From positions 2,790,001 to 2,854,000 of the forward strand of contig NZ_JARZAE010000004.1 in the NCBI RefSeq assembly GCF_029892095.1: DNA of 64,000 bases. The letters are read 5' to 3'. Origin of the DNA: Kitasatospora sp. MAP12-44 (GTDB lineage: Bacteria > Actinomycetota > Actinomycetes > Streptomycetales > Streptomycetaceae). The notes under the pieces are model-generated. The model was not told the origin of the DNA, made no database searches, and saw nothing but the letters and a program-made list of their open reading frames with translations. Positions 1 through 8,119 of the stretch are shown in pieces (the stretch's first letter is position 1; every line of letters begins with the position of its first letter). The position numbers and the translations under genes are program-made.

Positions 1-262
1 CCTGCTGCAGAATCTGCGGGGAGGGGTCGTCGTGACCGGCCCAGCCCGTCATCCGTACCGCCCTCTCCCTAGCTGTTCCCGGAGGTCCCCGGTGCTGTGA
101 ACCAGCCGTGGAGCCGTTGGACGAACTGATCTGCGAACCAGCTCATGAGGGGGCTCAGTGTAGCCGCGCGGTCTTCGGCCGCGAAGGGGCCCGTGGAATG
201 CGGGGCATCGCAAACGTGCGAGAATTCGCCGGTCCACGATGACGCGCTGTGGGGAGATCACC
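1..262. other. Left-edge non-coding stretch before the SEDS gene
   Basis: No convincing gene is visible here. One plus-strand frame is open from base 2 to a TAG at 70-72 and could be the last codons of a gene lying to the left, but about 23 codons are too few to judge. The stretch just before 263 should hold the promoter of the SEDS gene. No clear -35/-10 pair could be picked. Confidence 0.4.
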
Positions 263-1672
263 GTGATAGGCAGCCTGCGGGCCGAGGGGCGGCGCGGCGC
301 CGACCGCCGCCGCAACCTCGAACTGGCCCTGGTGGCGTTCGCCGTCGTGGTCTCGCTGTTCGGCTACATCGACGCCGACCTCGCGCTGAACAACAAGCTC
401 CCCCCGGGCCTGCTGGTCTACGGGGTCAGCTTCTCGCTGCTCGCGCTCGTCCTGCACCTCGCGGTACGGCAGTTCGCGCGCTACGCGGACCCGCTGATCC
501 TGCCGTGCGCGGTGCTGCTCAGCGGCCTCGGCCTGGTGCTCCAGCACCGGCTCGACGAGTCGTACGCGATCGTGGACTCCGGCGACTTCCAGAAGATTCC
601 CTCGGCGCCGTCCCAGGTGATGTGGCTCTTCATCGCGTCCTTCGCGGCGATCGGGCTGCTCGCGCTGGTCAAGCACCACCGGTTCTTCCAGCAATATGTC
701 TACATCCTGATGGTCGGCTCACTGGTCCTGCTGGCCGCGCCCGCCTTCTTCCCCGGTGACACCTTCGGCGCCAAGCGGTGGATCAAGCTGCCCGGCGTCT
801 CGCTGGAGCCGGACGAGTTCGTCAAGCTCGCCATCGTGATCTTCTTCGCCGGCTATCTGACGGTCAGCCGCGACGCGCTGGCGCTGGTGGGCCGCAAGGT
901 CTGGGGCATGAGCCTGCCGCGCGGGCGCAACCTCGGCCCGGTGCTGGCGATCTGGGCGGTCAGCCTGCTGGTGCTGATCTTCGAGCGCGACCTGGGCACC
1001 TCGCTGATCTTCTTCGGCGTCTTCGTGGTGATGCTCTACGTCGCCACCGAGCGCACCAGCTGGATGATCCTCGGCGTGCTGATGGCGGTCGGCGGAGCCG
1101 TGGTGGTCGGCAGCCTGGAGCCGCATGTGCACGGCCGAGTGGAGGCCTGGCTGCACCCGCTGGACTACTACAAGCCGGTGCACGACGCCTCACTGAGCTC
1201 GCCGCAGTCGGCGCAGGCGCTGTTCAGCTTCGGCAGTGGCCATCTGCTGGGCACCGGCCTCGGCCAGGGACGGCCCTGGATGATCGGCTTCGCCGGGCGC
1301 AGCGACTTCATCTTCACCACCGTCGGCGAGGAGCTCGGCCTGGCCGGGGTGACCGCCGTCGTGCTGGTCTACACGCTCTTCATCCAGCGCGGCCTGCGCA
1401 CCGCGATCTCGCTGACCGACCCGTTCGGCAAGCTGATGGCCACCGGTCTGGCAGCGGCCCTCGCGCTGCAGGTCTTCGTCGTGGTGGGCGGCGTCACCGG
1501 GCTGATCCCGCTGACCGGCAAGGCCCTGCCGTTCCTGGCCGCCGGTGGCTCGTCCACCGTCGCGAACTGGCTGCTCACCGCCCTGATGATCAAACTCAGC
1601 GACGCCGCGGGCCGCAGCACCCTGGACCCGGATCCCGAGCCGAGCGGCGCCCTGGCGCCGGCCGCCGTCTGA
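263..1672 (+). CDS. SEDS family (FtsW/RodA/SpoVE) peptidoglycan glycosyltransferase-like membrane protein
   Basis: Polytopic membrane protein of 469 residues. SEDS proteins polymerise lipid II into glycan strands in septal or lateral wall growth, usually with a partner class B PBP. Family signatures are visible: the pair DFIFTTVGEELGL late in the protein, the GTGLGQG stretch before it, the RDLGTS motif mid-protein, and near the C-terminus a variant (GLIPLTGKALPFLAAGGSS) of the usual PxTGxPLPFxSxGGSS segment. I chose GTG 263 because GGGGAG at 251-256 sits six bases upstream; the frame is open from an ATG at 239, which lacks a ribosome site. Streptomycetes carry several SEDS paralogues. No PBP gene adjoins, so this is probably a secondary paralogue rather than the dcw-cluster FtsW. 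The next gene is an LCP protein, also of the cell wall. Confidence 0.9.
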   Translation: MIGSLRAEGRRGADRRRNLELALVAFAVVVSLFGYIDADLALNNKLPPGLLVYGVSFSLLALVLHLAVRQFARYADPLILPCAVLLSGLGLVLQHRLDESYAIVDSGDFQKIPSAPSQVMWLFIASFAAIGLLALVKHHRFFQQYVYILMVGSLVLLAAPAFFPGDTFGAKRWIKLPGVSLEPDEFVKLAIVIFFAGYLTVSRDALALVGRKVWGMSLPRGRNLGPVLAIWAVSLLVLIFERDLGTSLIFFGVFVVMLYVATERTSWMILGVLMAVGGAVVVGSLEPHVHGRVEAWLHPLDYYKPVHDASLSSPQSAQALFSFGSGHLLGTGLGQGRPWMIGFAGRSDFIFTTVGEELGLAGVTAVVLVYTLFIQRGLRTAISLTDPFGKLMATGLAAALALQVFVVVGGVTGLIPLTGKALPFLAAGGSSTVANWLLTALMIKLSDAAGRSTLDPDPEPSGALAPAAV

Positions 1673-1727
1673 CCTCCACCGACGATCCCGCGGCCGACCG
1701 ACACCCGGTTGGCCGCGGTGGCGGAGT

Positions 1728-1755
1728 TTGCCATCCGCCCAATACTTGCTAAATT
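1728..1755 (+). promoter_or_regulatory. Putative vegetative-type promoter of the LCP gene
   Basis: TTGCCA (1728-1733) and TAAATT (1750-1755) are separated by 16 bases in a locally AT-rich pocket about 80 bases before the LCP start. The -10 box runs into a TTGCGCAA palindrome. Assigned by eye only. Confidence 0.4.
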
Positions 1756-1831
1756 GCGCAACTGTGCACACGGTCGGTCCAGGCCGTCCACCTGAGCGAC
1801 CGGCTCGCCGGCGACCGCGCGGAGCGTACAG

Positions 1832-3400
1832 ATGACCGATCCCGAGACCGGCCCCGGCGACCCGTACCCCCTGCACCCGCAGAGCACCGCAGACGAGCTG
1901 AGCGTACGACGGCCCGAGGCCGACGGGCATCCGCGCCGCCGCCGGCTCTTACGGATCGCCTGCCTCTCGGCGGCCGGACTGCTGCTGGCCACCGTCGGCG
2001 CCGGCGCCTGGTTCTACCAGCACCTCACCGGCAACCTCAACGTCTTCGACAGCGGCGGCCTCTCCGCCAACCGCCCCGGCGCCGGCCCCGCCGACGCCAA
2101 CGGCACCAGCCCCGTCAACGTCCTGCTGCTCGGCTCCGACACCCGGGCGAACGGCAACGAGGACCTGGCCGGCGGCACGGTCGGCGCGGGCAACTCGGAC
2201 ACCGCCCTGCTGGTGCACGTCTACGCCGACCACCGGCACGCCGTCACGGTCTCCATCCCCCGCGACTCGCTGGTGGACATCCCGCCCTGCAAACTGCCCA
2301 GTGGCAAGTGGACCGCCCCGCAGCACGGCCAGATGTTCAACTCCGCCTTCGCCGTCGGCGGCTCCCCCACCGGCAACCCGGCCTGCTCGCAGAACACCGT
2401 GGAGACGATGACCGGGCTGCGGGTCGACCACACCATCGTGATCGACTTCAAGGGCTTCGCCGCGATGACCAGCGCGATCGGCGGCGTACCGGTCTGCGTG
2501 CCGAACGAGGTGAACGCCTACGGCATCCACCTCGGCAAGGGCCGGCAGACGGTCACCGGACAGCTCGCGCTGGACTACGTCCGGGCCCGGCACGGCTTCG
2601 GGGACGGCTCGGACATCGGCCGGGTCAAGCGCCAGCAGGCCTTCCTCTCCTCGCTGCTCAAGAAGGTCCAGGACCAGGGTTTCAACCTCACCACCCTGCT
2701 GCCGCTGGCCGACGCGGCGACCCGCTCGCTCACCGTCGACCAGGGCCTGGGCAGCGCGCTGAAACTGGCCGGCTTCGTCCAGTCGATCCGCTCGATCAAG
2801 CTCGCCGACTTCACCTTCGTCACCGCGCCGTGGCGCTACGCCGGGGACCGGGTGGCGCTGGTGCACCCGGATGTGGACGAGCTCTGGGCGCTGCTGCGCC
2901 AGGACCGGACGCTGGACGGGCACTACACCGGCCGGGTCGCCCCCACCGCGCCCGCGGCCGGCGCCTCGTCGAGCGCCGACCTCACCATCCCGGTCGTCGT
3001 GCACAACGGCACCGGGACGGTCGGGCTGGCCGACCGGGCCGTCCAGGATCTCGCGGCCCAGGGGTACCGGCAGGTCGTCGCGGGCGGCCCCGGCATCTCA
3101 CGGGCCGTCACCGTGGTGGTCTACGCCGCCGGGCACCAGGGGGACGCCGAGCAGCTGGCCCGGCTCTTCCCCGGCGCGGAGCTCAGCGCCGACCCCGCCA
3201 CCGCCGCTCCCGGCACGGCGGGCGTGAGCGTCGAGCTCGGCCACGACTACCTGGTCGCGGCAGGACCGTCCTGGTCCACCGACCCGTCGGCGCCCAGCCC
3301 CGCGCCGAGCACCCGCCCCGCCACCACCGTCCCGGACGGCATCGCGGACAACACCCGACCGGCCGACACCGACGTCTGCGCCGGCCTGACCTACGGCTGA
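1832..3400 (+). CDS. LytR-CpsA-Psr (LCP) family protein with C-terminal LytR_C domain; contains a TTA codon
   Basis: LCP enzymes transfer undecaprenyl-linked glycopolymers such as teichoic acids onto peptidoglycan at the outer membrane face. The 522-residue protein has a short cytoplasmic arm, one membrane segment (about 41-62), the LCP domain (about 95-280, with NVLLLGSDTR, an IPRDSLV segment with its conserved arginine, and VRARHGFGDGSDIGR) and a LytR_C domain (about 384-470, IPVVVHNGTGTVGLA), then a Pro/Ser/Thr-rich tail. ATG 1832 follows GGAG at a normal distance. Codon 40 (1949-1951) is TTA, the rarest leucine codon in streptomycetes, read by the developmentally controlled bldA tRNA, so expression may depend on growth phase. 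A small basic protein follows 17 bases downstream. Confidence 0.92.
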   Translation: MTDPETGPGDPYPLHPQSTADELSVRRPEADGHPRRRRLLRIACLSAAGLLLATVGAGAWFYQHLTGNLNVFDSGGLSANRPGAGPADANGTSPVNVLLLGSDTRANGNEDLAGGTVGAGNSDTALLVHVYADHRHAVTVSIPRDSLVDIPPCKLPSGKWTAPQHGQMFNSAFAVGGSPTGNPACSQNTVETMTGLRVDHTIVIDFKGFAAMTSAIGGVPVCVPNEVNAYGIHLGKGRQTVTGQLALDYVRARHGFGDGSDIGRVKRQQAFLSSLLKKVQDQGFNLTTLLPLADAATRSLTVDQGLGSALKLAGFVQSIRSIKLADFTFVTAPWRYAGDRVALVHPDVDELWALLRQDRTLDGHYTGRVAPTAPAAGASSSADLTIPVVVHNGTGTVGLADRAVQDLAAQGYRQVVAGGPGISRAVTVVVYAAGHQGDAEQLARLFPGAELSADPATAAPGTAGVSVELGHDYLVAAGPSWSTDPSAPSPAPSTRPATTVPDGIADNTRPADTDVCAGLTYG

Positions 3401-3417
3401 CGCCGGAAAGGAACACC

Positions 3418-3711
3418 ATGCAGATGCCCTGGGGGGACCGGGACACCAGCAACGCCGCCGAACTGCGGCTGGCGGCCGCCGTTGCCGAGATCGAGGGGCT
3501 GCACACCGCCCTGCTGCGCAGTGCCGACCCGGCCCGCCGTCGCCGGCTGCTGGGCCAGCTCGCCGCCGCCGCGCGCCGACTGGCCGACCTGGCCGGCACC
3601 GCCCCGGGCCTGATCCCGGCTCAGGCCCGGGGCATCTCACGCCGCCAGCGCCGCCGAGCCGCCATCACCCGCGGCGCCAACTGGCTGCTGCGCGCCACCC
3701 GCGACCGGTGA
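3418..3711 (+). CDS. Small arginine-rich protein of unknown function
   Basis: Ninety-seven residues, start ATG 3418 with an AAAGGA ribosome site six to seven bases upstream and only 17 bases after the LCP stop, so probably co-transcribed. The frame has clear G/C third positions. The protein is predicted helical, rich in Ala, Arg and Leu, ending in a strongly basic segment (RRQRRRAA then RATRDR). No membrane segment or known motif was recognised. It could associate with nucleic acid or the membrane surface, but there is no direct indication. Confidence 0.6.
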   Translation: MQMPWGDRDTSNAAELRLAAAVAEIEGLHTALLRSADPARRRRLLGQLAAAARRLADLAGTAPGLIPAQARGISRRQRRRAAITRGANWLLRATRDR

Positions 3712-3732
3712 AGGCCTGCTGCCGGCCGGTCC

Positions 3733-3738
3733 TAGAAT
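3733..3738 (+). promoter_or_regulatory. Possible -10 box (TAGAAT) before the fluoride operon
   Basis: TAGAAT lies just downstream of the stop of the small basic protein and 32 bases before the GTG start chosen for crcB. It overlaps the ATG at 3737, which supports the downstream GTG as the real start. A good -35 is not evident (GTGAAG around 3708 is the nearest). Confidence 0.35.
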
Positions 3739-3769
3739 GGACGCGCAGCGACGGCCCCGGGAGACACAG

Positions 3770-4249
3770 GTGCAGCAGATGCGACCGCAGACCGGAGCCG
3801 TCGACCCCGACGCCGACCCGGCCCCGCCCGCCGCGCCTCGCAGCCCCTGGGCCGGCCAGGGCGACATCCTCGCGGTGATCGCCCTGGGCGGCGCGATCGG
3901 CGCCTGCGCCCGCTACGGCGCCGGACTGCTCTGGCCCGCCGCTCCCGGCACCTTCCCGACCACCACGCTGGCGATCAACGTGGTCGGCTGCGCGGTGATC
4001 GGCGTCTTCATGGTGCTGATCACCGACGTCTGGTCGGCGCACCGCCTGGTGCGGCCGTTCTTCGGCACCGGCGTGCTCGGCGGCTTCACCACCTTCTCCA
4101 CCTACGAGGTGGACATCAAGCGCCTGATCGACGGCCAGCACGCCGCGACCGGGCTGGCCTACCTCGCATCGACCCTGCTGGCCGCGCTGGCCGCGGTCTG
4201 GACCGCCGCGGCGCTGACCCGCCGCGTGATCGGCTGGAGGCAGCCATGA
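3770..4249 (+). CDS. crcB: Fluoride efflux transporter FluC/CrcB, first copy
   Basis: CrcB/FluC proteins are small four-helix membrane proteins that assemble as dual-topology dimers forming fluoride channels. Family hallmarks are visible: [13 protein letters not shown] near the first helix, the NVVGCAVIG segment in helix 2 and [11 protein letters not shown] around the helix 3 break that lines the pore. I prefer GTG 3770 (GGGAG six bases upstream) giving 159 residues; ATG 3737 would add 11 residues but has no ribosome site and coincides with a -10-like box. The stop overlaps the next start by four bases, so the three genes to 4958 form one translationally coupled operon. The Pro/Ala-rich N-terminal extension is longer than in the second copy. 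Confidence 0.9.
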   Translation: MQQMRPQTGAVDPDADPAPPAAPRSPWAGQGDILAVIALGGAIGACARYGAGLLWPAAPGTFPTTTLAINVVGCAVIGVFMVLITDVWSAHRLVRPFFGTGVLGGFTTFSTYEVDIKRLIDGQHAATGLAYLASTLLAALAAVWTAAALTRRVIGWRQP

Positions 4250-4587
4250 GGCCCACCGCTCCCGCACTGCGCGCGACGATCCTGCTCGGGGAGAACGACA
4301 CCTGGCACCACAAGCCGCTGTTCGCCGAGATCGTCCACCGCGCCCACGCCGCCGGGCTGGCCGGCGCCTCGGTCTTCCGCGGCATCGAGGGCTTCGGCGC
4401 CTCCCGGGTCGTCCACACCACCCGGCTGCTCTCGCTCAGTGAGGACCTGCCGGTGGCCGTGATCCTCGTCGACACCGACGAGCGCGTCCGCGGCTTCCTC
4501 CCCCAACTCGACGAGCTCCTGCCGGACGGCGGCCTGATCACCCTGGACACCTGCGAGCTGCTGCTCCCCCACCGGGAGACCTCGTGA
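4246..4587 (+). CDS. DUF190 domain protein encoded between two crcB genes
   Basis: The 113-residue soluble protein matches DUF190, a small alpha/beta family with a PII-like fold often found next to crcB. Recognisable parts are the N-terminal [13 protein letters not shown], the [15 protein letters not shown] segment and [18 protein letters not shown]. It overlaps both neighbours by four bases (ATGA before, GTGA after), which argues for stoichiometric production with the transporters. A role in regulating or sensing for the fluoride channels is inference from position only; no biochemical role can be read from the sequence. Confidence 0.85.
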   Translation: MRPTAPALRATILLGENDTWHHKPLFAEIVHRAHAAGLAGASVFRGIEGFGASRVVHTTRLLSLSEDLPVAVILVDTDERVRGFLPQLDELLPDGGLITLDTCELLLPHRETS

Positions 4588-4958
4588 ACTGGCTGCTGGT
4601 CATCGCCGGCGCGATCATCGGTGCCCCGCTGCGCTATCTCACCGACCGCGCCGTGCAGTCCCGCCACGACACCGTCTTCCCCTGGGGCACCTTCACCGCC
4701 AACATCGCCGGCTGCCTCATCCTCGGCACGCTGGCCGGCGCCGCCACCGCCGGGGTCGCCTCCTCCCAGCTCCAACTCCTCATCGGCACCGGCCTCTGCG
4801 GAGCTCTGACCACCTACTCGACGTTCTCCTACGAGACCCTGCGCCTCGCCGAGGACGGCGCCACCTTCTACGCCGCCGCCAACGTCACCGCGAGCGTGGT
4901 GGCCGGCCTCGGCGCGGTCTGGACCGGCTCGGCCCTGGCCCAAGCCCTCTGGGGCTGA
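4584..4958 (+). CDS. crcB: Fluoride efflux transporter FluC/CrcB, second copy
   Basis: A 124-residue CrcB/FluC protein of normal family length with an intact N-terminus ([15 protein letters not shown]), the NIAGCLILG helix and [10 protein letters not shown] at the pore break. GTG 4584 overlaps the DUF190 stop as GTGA. Two CrcB copies encoded together are typical of organisms in which the two proteins form an antiparallel heterodimer; here the copies differ in N-terminal length and charge, which fits that arrangement, though homodimers cannot be excluded. Confidence 0.92.
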   Translation: MNWLLVIAGAIIGAPLRYLTDRAVQSRHDTVFPWGTFTANIAGCLILGTLAGAATAGVASSQLQLLIGTGLCGALTTYSTFSYETLRLAEDGATFYAAANVTASVVAGLGAVWTGSALAQALWG

Positions 4959-5081
4959 CGGGAGTACGCACCGTCAATGCCTGCGGCAGGGGGTTCCCAT
5001 TGGGTGAACTTCGGCCTGTCGGGGCTTCAACTTGCCAGGGGTGCCCTAGGGTTCTCCCAGGTGAGGCACAGGACTGCTGTG

Positions 5082-5155
5082 TAGGGCGGGTGGGACTCGA
5101 ACCCACGACCCAGGGATTATGAGTCCCCTGCTCTAACCGGCTGAGCTACCGCCCC
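5082..5155 (-). tRNA. tRNA with CAT anticodon (elongator Met, or more likely Ile2)
   Basis: A full cloverleaf can be drawn: seven-base acceptor stem (one G-U pair at the end), D-arm with GCTCAGCCGGTTAGAGC, anticodon stem GGGGA/TCCCT around the loop CTCATAA, and T-arm GTGGG-TTCGAGT-CCCAC. CCA is not encoded. The CAT anticodon fits elongator Met or the lysidine-modified Ile2 tRNA; the bases after the D-arm and the variable loop (GGGTCG) resemble Ile2 more than Met, but this was judged by eye. Deciding needs a tRNA covariance model with isotype scoring. Confidence 0.9.
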
Positions 5156-5409
5156 GACTCACCGCGTGGGTACCGGCCACCACAGTGGCTGTCCATCGCA
5201 GCGGAGACGGCCCCGGGGGACCGCCTCGGGCAGCATATCCGGTCGATCAGCCGTGGTGCGCGCCGGGGGCGGACCACGAGTGCGTTCCCCGGGGCTGCTG
5301 GGGTGGGGCCGGGGTGGGGCCCGGGTGGGCTCAGGGGCGGGTGCAGCGGTGGCAGGGCGCCGAGGTCCGGGTGACGCTGGGCTGAACAACAGGCGCTGGA
5401 GGGAGTCGG

Positions 5410-6324
5410 ATGACGGTGCGTAGCCGGGCACTGGGCGGTGCGGCCGTACTGCTGGGACTCTCGCTCACCGCGGCGGGGTGCGCGTCCTCCCCCGCGCGGC
5501 CGAGCGGCGCGATGTGGCTGACCCCGCCGAGCGGCGCGACTCCGAGCGGGGCCGGTACGTCGCCCACGGCGACCAGCGAGGCCACGACCGAGGCGACGTC
5601 GTCCCCGCTCCCCTCCGGATGGTCCAGGCAGCGCTTCCTGAAGGCCTTCGGCAAGCACAAGGGCACCACCCACACGGCCTCCCCCACCGTGCTGAACGGC
5701 CTGGTCGGCGCGGTCTTCACGAGCAACGCCTCCGGCGACCACTTCTGCACCGCCAGCGTGGTCGACAGCGCCGGGCAGAACCTGATCATCACGGCCGCGC
5801 ACTGCGTCTACGACCCCGGCGTGGGCCAGCGCAACAACCTGGTCTTCGTACCGGGCTACCGCGCCGGCGAGACGCCCAACGGGGTCTGGCCGCTGGCCGC
5901 GATCACCGTCGACCAGAGCTGGGCCGACCACGGCAACCCCGACCTGGACGTCGCCTTCGCCATCGTCCAGCCGCAGGACGGCAGGCAGGTGCAGCAGGTG
6001 CTCGGGGCGAACAAGCTGGGCATCGGCAAGGGCTACCAACTGGACGTGCGGGTGACGGGCTATCCGAGCAGCAGCGACGAGCCGATCACCTGCGTCAACC
6101 AGACCGTCGAGCAGAGCCCCACCCAGCTGCGGATCAGCTGCCCGGACTACACCGGCGGCACCAGCGGCAGCCCGTGGGTGACCGGGTTCGACCCGAGCAC
6201 CCACACGGGCACGGTGGTCGGCGTGATCGGCGGCTACCAGCAGGGCGGGAACACCCCGGACATCTCGTACACCAGCTACTTCGGCAGCGGGGTGCAGGCG
6301 CTCTACGACCGGGCGACGCAGTAG
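5410..6324 (+). CDS. Secreted lipoprotein trypsin-like serine protease, first of a tandem pair
   Basis: The 304-residue protein begins with a lipoprotein signal peptide (lipobox LTAAGC, Cys about 24) followed by a Pro/Ser/Thr-rich linker to about residue 65. The catalytic triad of a chymotrypsin/V8-type protease is intact: His in ITAAHC, Asp in DLDVAFA and Ser in GGTSGSPW, with a likely disulphide near the end. GGAGG lies just upstream of ATG 5410. Substrate is unknown. The next gene is a clear paralogue, so the pair arose by tandem duplication. A longer linker and a shorter N-terminal basic region distinguish this copy. Confidence 0.88.
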   Translation: MTVRSRALGGAAVLLGLSLTAAGCASSPARPSGAMWLTPPSGATPSGAGTSPTATSEATTEATSSPLPSGWSRQRFLKAFGKHKGTTHTASPTVLNGLVGAVFTSNASGDHFCTASVVDSAGQNLIITAAHCVYDPGVGQRNNLVFVPGYRAGETPNGVWPLAAITVDQSWADHGNPDLDVAFAIVQPQDGRQVQQVLGANKLGIGKGYQLDVRVTGYPSSSDEPITCVNQTVEQSPTQLRISCPDYTGGTSGSPWVTGFDPSTHTGTVVGVIGGYQQGGNTPDISYTSYFGSGVQALYDRATQ

Positions 6325-6414
6325 GACCGGGGTGAGCGTCTGGCGCCGGACACCCCGAAGCTGGTAGATCATTGCTCCGGACGCACACAGCGAGGACCGA
6401 GAGGCGGGCAGCGG

Positions 6415-7194
6415 ATGCTCCTGCGGGGGTACGGGGGCCTGAAGCTCGTGGCCGCGCTGGCCGCCGTGTTGGCGGCGGCGGGCTGCAGCACGCAGAAGCC
6501 GGATCCCGAGCCGGCCGGCCTGACCGCGGTCACCGCACCGCTCGGCGCGGCCAGCAACCGGATCGGCGTCCTCACGCTGCCCCCGCAGAACGGCTCGCAG
6601 AGCCCGACCCGGGCCTGCACGGCGAGCGTCATCGACAGTCCCGGGCGCGATCTGCTGGTGACGGCGGCGCACTGCGTCTTCAGCAAGATCTCCGGCCCGG
6701 CGGAGGGCCTGACGTTCGTGCCCGGCTACCGCAACGGCACGTCCCCGCACGGCAGCTGGACGGTCGACCGGATCACCACCGACCCGCACTGGGAGGAGAG
6801 CGAGGATCCGGAGTACGACGTCGCGTTCCTGCACGTGCGGCCGCTGGACGGCGAGCAGATCGAGGACGTCCTCGGCGGCAACAGCCTGGGCCTCAACCTC
6901 GGCTTCGACCTGCCGGTGACCGTCACCGGCTACCCGTTCACCCGCGAGGAGCCGATCACCTGCAGCACCCGCACCACGGCGCAGAGCTCCACCCAGGAGC
7001 GCTTCGACTGCGGCGCCTTCTCGGACGGGACCAGCGGCAGCCCCTGGCTGACCGACGTGGACCCGGCCACCGGCCTGGGCACCGTGGTCGGCGTGATCGG
7101 CGGCTACCAGGCGGGCGGGGACACCCCGGACGTCTCGTACAGCGTCAGCTTCGACGACCGGGTCTCCGCCCTCTACCGCGAGGCGATCAGCTGA
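6415..7194 (+). CDS. Secreted lipoprotein trypsin-like serine protease, second of a tandem pair
   Basis: A 259-residue paralogue of the preceding gene. Signal peptide with lipobox LAAAGC, a short linker, and the catalytic triad His (VTAAHC), Asp (EYDVAFL) and Ser (DGTSGSPW). The segments FVPGYR, VTGYP, EEPITC and TVVGVIGGYQ are shared almost word for word with the first copy, while the linker is much shorter. Both act at the outer face of the membrane if the lipid anchor is correct. The 90-base gap between the genes leaves room for a separate promoter. Confidence 0.88.
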   Translation: MLLRGYGGLKLVAALAAVLAAAGCSTQKPDPEPAGLTAVTAPLGAASNRIGVLTLPPQNGSQSPTRACTASVIDSPGRDLLVTAAHCVFSKISGPAEGLTFVPGYRNGTSPHGSWTVDRITTDPHWEESEDPEYDVAFLHVRPLDGEQIEDVLGGNSLGLNLGFDLPVTVTGYPFTREEPITCSTRTTAQSSTQERFDCGAFSDGTSGSPWLTDVDPATGLGTVVGVIGGYQAGGDTPDVSYSVSFDDRVSALYREAIS

Positions 7195-7240
7195 CCGGCT
7201 TCCTCGGCTTCCCCCGGCGTCGCAGGCGCGGGGAACGCAG

Positions 7241-7268
7241 AACGCCCCCCGGCGGACCGAGGGGCGTT
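7241..7268. terminator. Stem-loop between the second protease gene and the tRNA-Asn pair
   Basis: AACGCCCC pairs with GGGGCGTT (eight pairs) around a 12-base loop, 44 bases after the protease stop and directly beyond the tRNA genes on the other strand. It has no T-run, as is common in streptomycetes, and could serve both directions. Confidence 0.55.
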
Positions 7269-7274
7269 CAGTGC

Positions 7275-7350
7275 TGGCTCCCGCAATTGGACTCGAACCA
7301 ATAACCTGCCGATTAACAGTCGGCTGCTCTGCCAATTGAGCTATGCGGGA
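7275..7350 (-). tRNA. tRNA-Asn (GTT), downstream copy with encoded CCA
   Basis: Acceptor stem TCCCGCA/TGCGGGA, anticodon loop CTGTTAA (GTT, asparagine), T-arm with TTCGAGT. The mature part is 7278-7350; the three following bases on the minus strand are CCA, so the 3' end is genome-encoded. It lies 50 bases downstream of the second identical tRNA-Asn body, and both are probably cut from one transcript. Confidence 0.95.
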
Positions 7351-7400
7351 CCGCTCATCCAGGGTGGTACCGGCCGGGAAGGCCGGGACACCTCTCTGGG

Positions 7401-7473
7401 CTCCCGCAATTGGACTCGAACCAATAACCTGCCGATTAACAGTCGGCTGCTCTGCCAATTGAGCTATGCGGGA
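7401..7473 (-). tRNA. tRNA-Asn (GTT), upstream copy without encoded CCA
   Basis: The 73-base body is identical to the copy at 7278-7350, but the bases after the discriminator G read CCC rather than CCA, so the tail must be added or repaired by tRNA nucleotidyltransferase. Transcribed first in the pair. Confidence 0.95.
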
Positions 7474-7744
7474 TTGAGCTGGCTGCCTCGGTGGTCCCCG
7501 GTCTCCCGGGCCTCGGCGTTCGCTGCGGGACATACATTAGCGCACTCAGGGGGGTGGTCCGCCAATCGCTTTCGCGGGCCGGCCACCGCAGGGCGCCTGA
7601 CCTGCTCCGCTCGGCGCGCCCGGCGGGCGGCCCGGTCGCCCGCCGGGGATGCTGGAAGGACGCGCCGAGCGGCGGGCGGTTCGCCGGGCGCCGGGACGGG
7701 TAGGGCATCGCGGCAAGGGCCGCGCGAGAGGGTGGAGGCCGAGT

Positions 7745-8038
7745 ATGTGGAAGCTGACGTTCATCGTGGGGGTCACGGCGGGCTACGTCCTGGGGGCCAG
7801 GGCCGGTCGTCAACGCTACGAGCAGATCGCCACGACAGCGCACCGGATCGCGGAGCATCCCAAGGTCCAGGAGGCCACCGAGCGGGCCAAGCGGACGGCC
7901 GGCTCGGCGGCCGGAAAGGCGGCCTGCGCGGTGACCGACCGGGTCGGCGACCGGCTGCCGAACGCGCTCACCGACCGGGTGTCCTGCTTCAACCGCAGGC
8001 AGGACGAGGACGACAGCTGGGGCACCGTACGCCCCTAG
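7745..8038 (+). CDS. YtxH-like small membrane-associated protein
   Basis: Ninety-seven residues, ATG 7745 behind GGAGG. The N-terminus FIVGVTAGYVLGARAGRQRYEQI has the glycine-rich hydrophobic helix and following basic stretch of YtxH-type proteins, then an amphipathic Ala/Lys/Arg-rich region (about 38-65) and an acidic end. Function unknown; YtxH-like proteins are often linked to general stress. The frame's G/C third positions support coding. It is followed by the sugar kinase after about 80 bases. Confidence 0.75.
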   Translation: MWKLTFIVGVTAGYVLGARAGRQRYEQIATTAHRIAEHPKVQEATERAKRTAGSAAGKAACAVTDRVGDRLPNALTDRVSCFNRRQDEDDSWGTVRP

Positions 8039-8119
8039 ACCAACAGACCCGGTACCGACTGGGCAACACTTGCCCCGAGCGGCTCCGGCGGCACCCCCGA
8101 CTGAGGCATGATCTCTAAC

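Noticed and set aside
2..72. C-terminal end of a gene entering from the left
   Set aside because: About 23 codons with unremarkable sequence; too short to support.
3712..3769. Fluoride riboswitch before crcB
   Set aside because: Only about 58 bases are available and no pseudoknot-like arrangement could be drawn by eye.
5146..7533. 795-codon open frame on the minus strand
   Set aside because: It runs antisense to both protease genes and through both tRNA-Asn genes; its internal peptide repeat is only the tRNA sequence translated.
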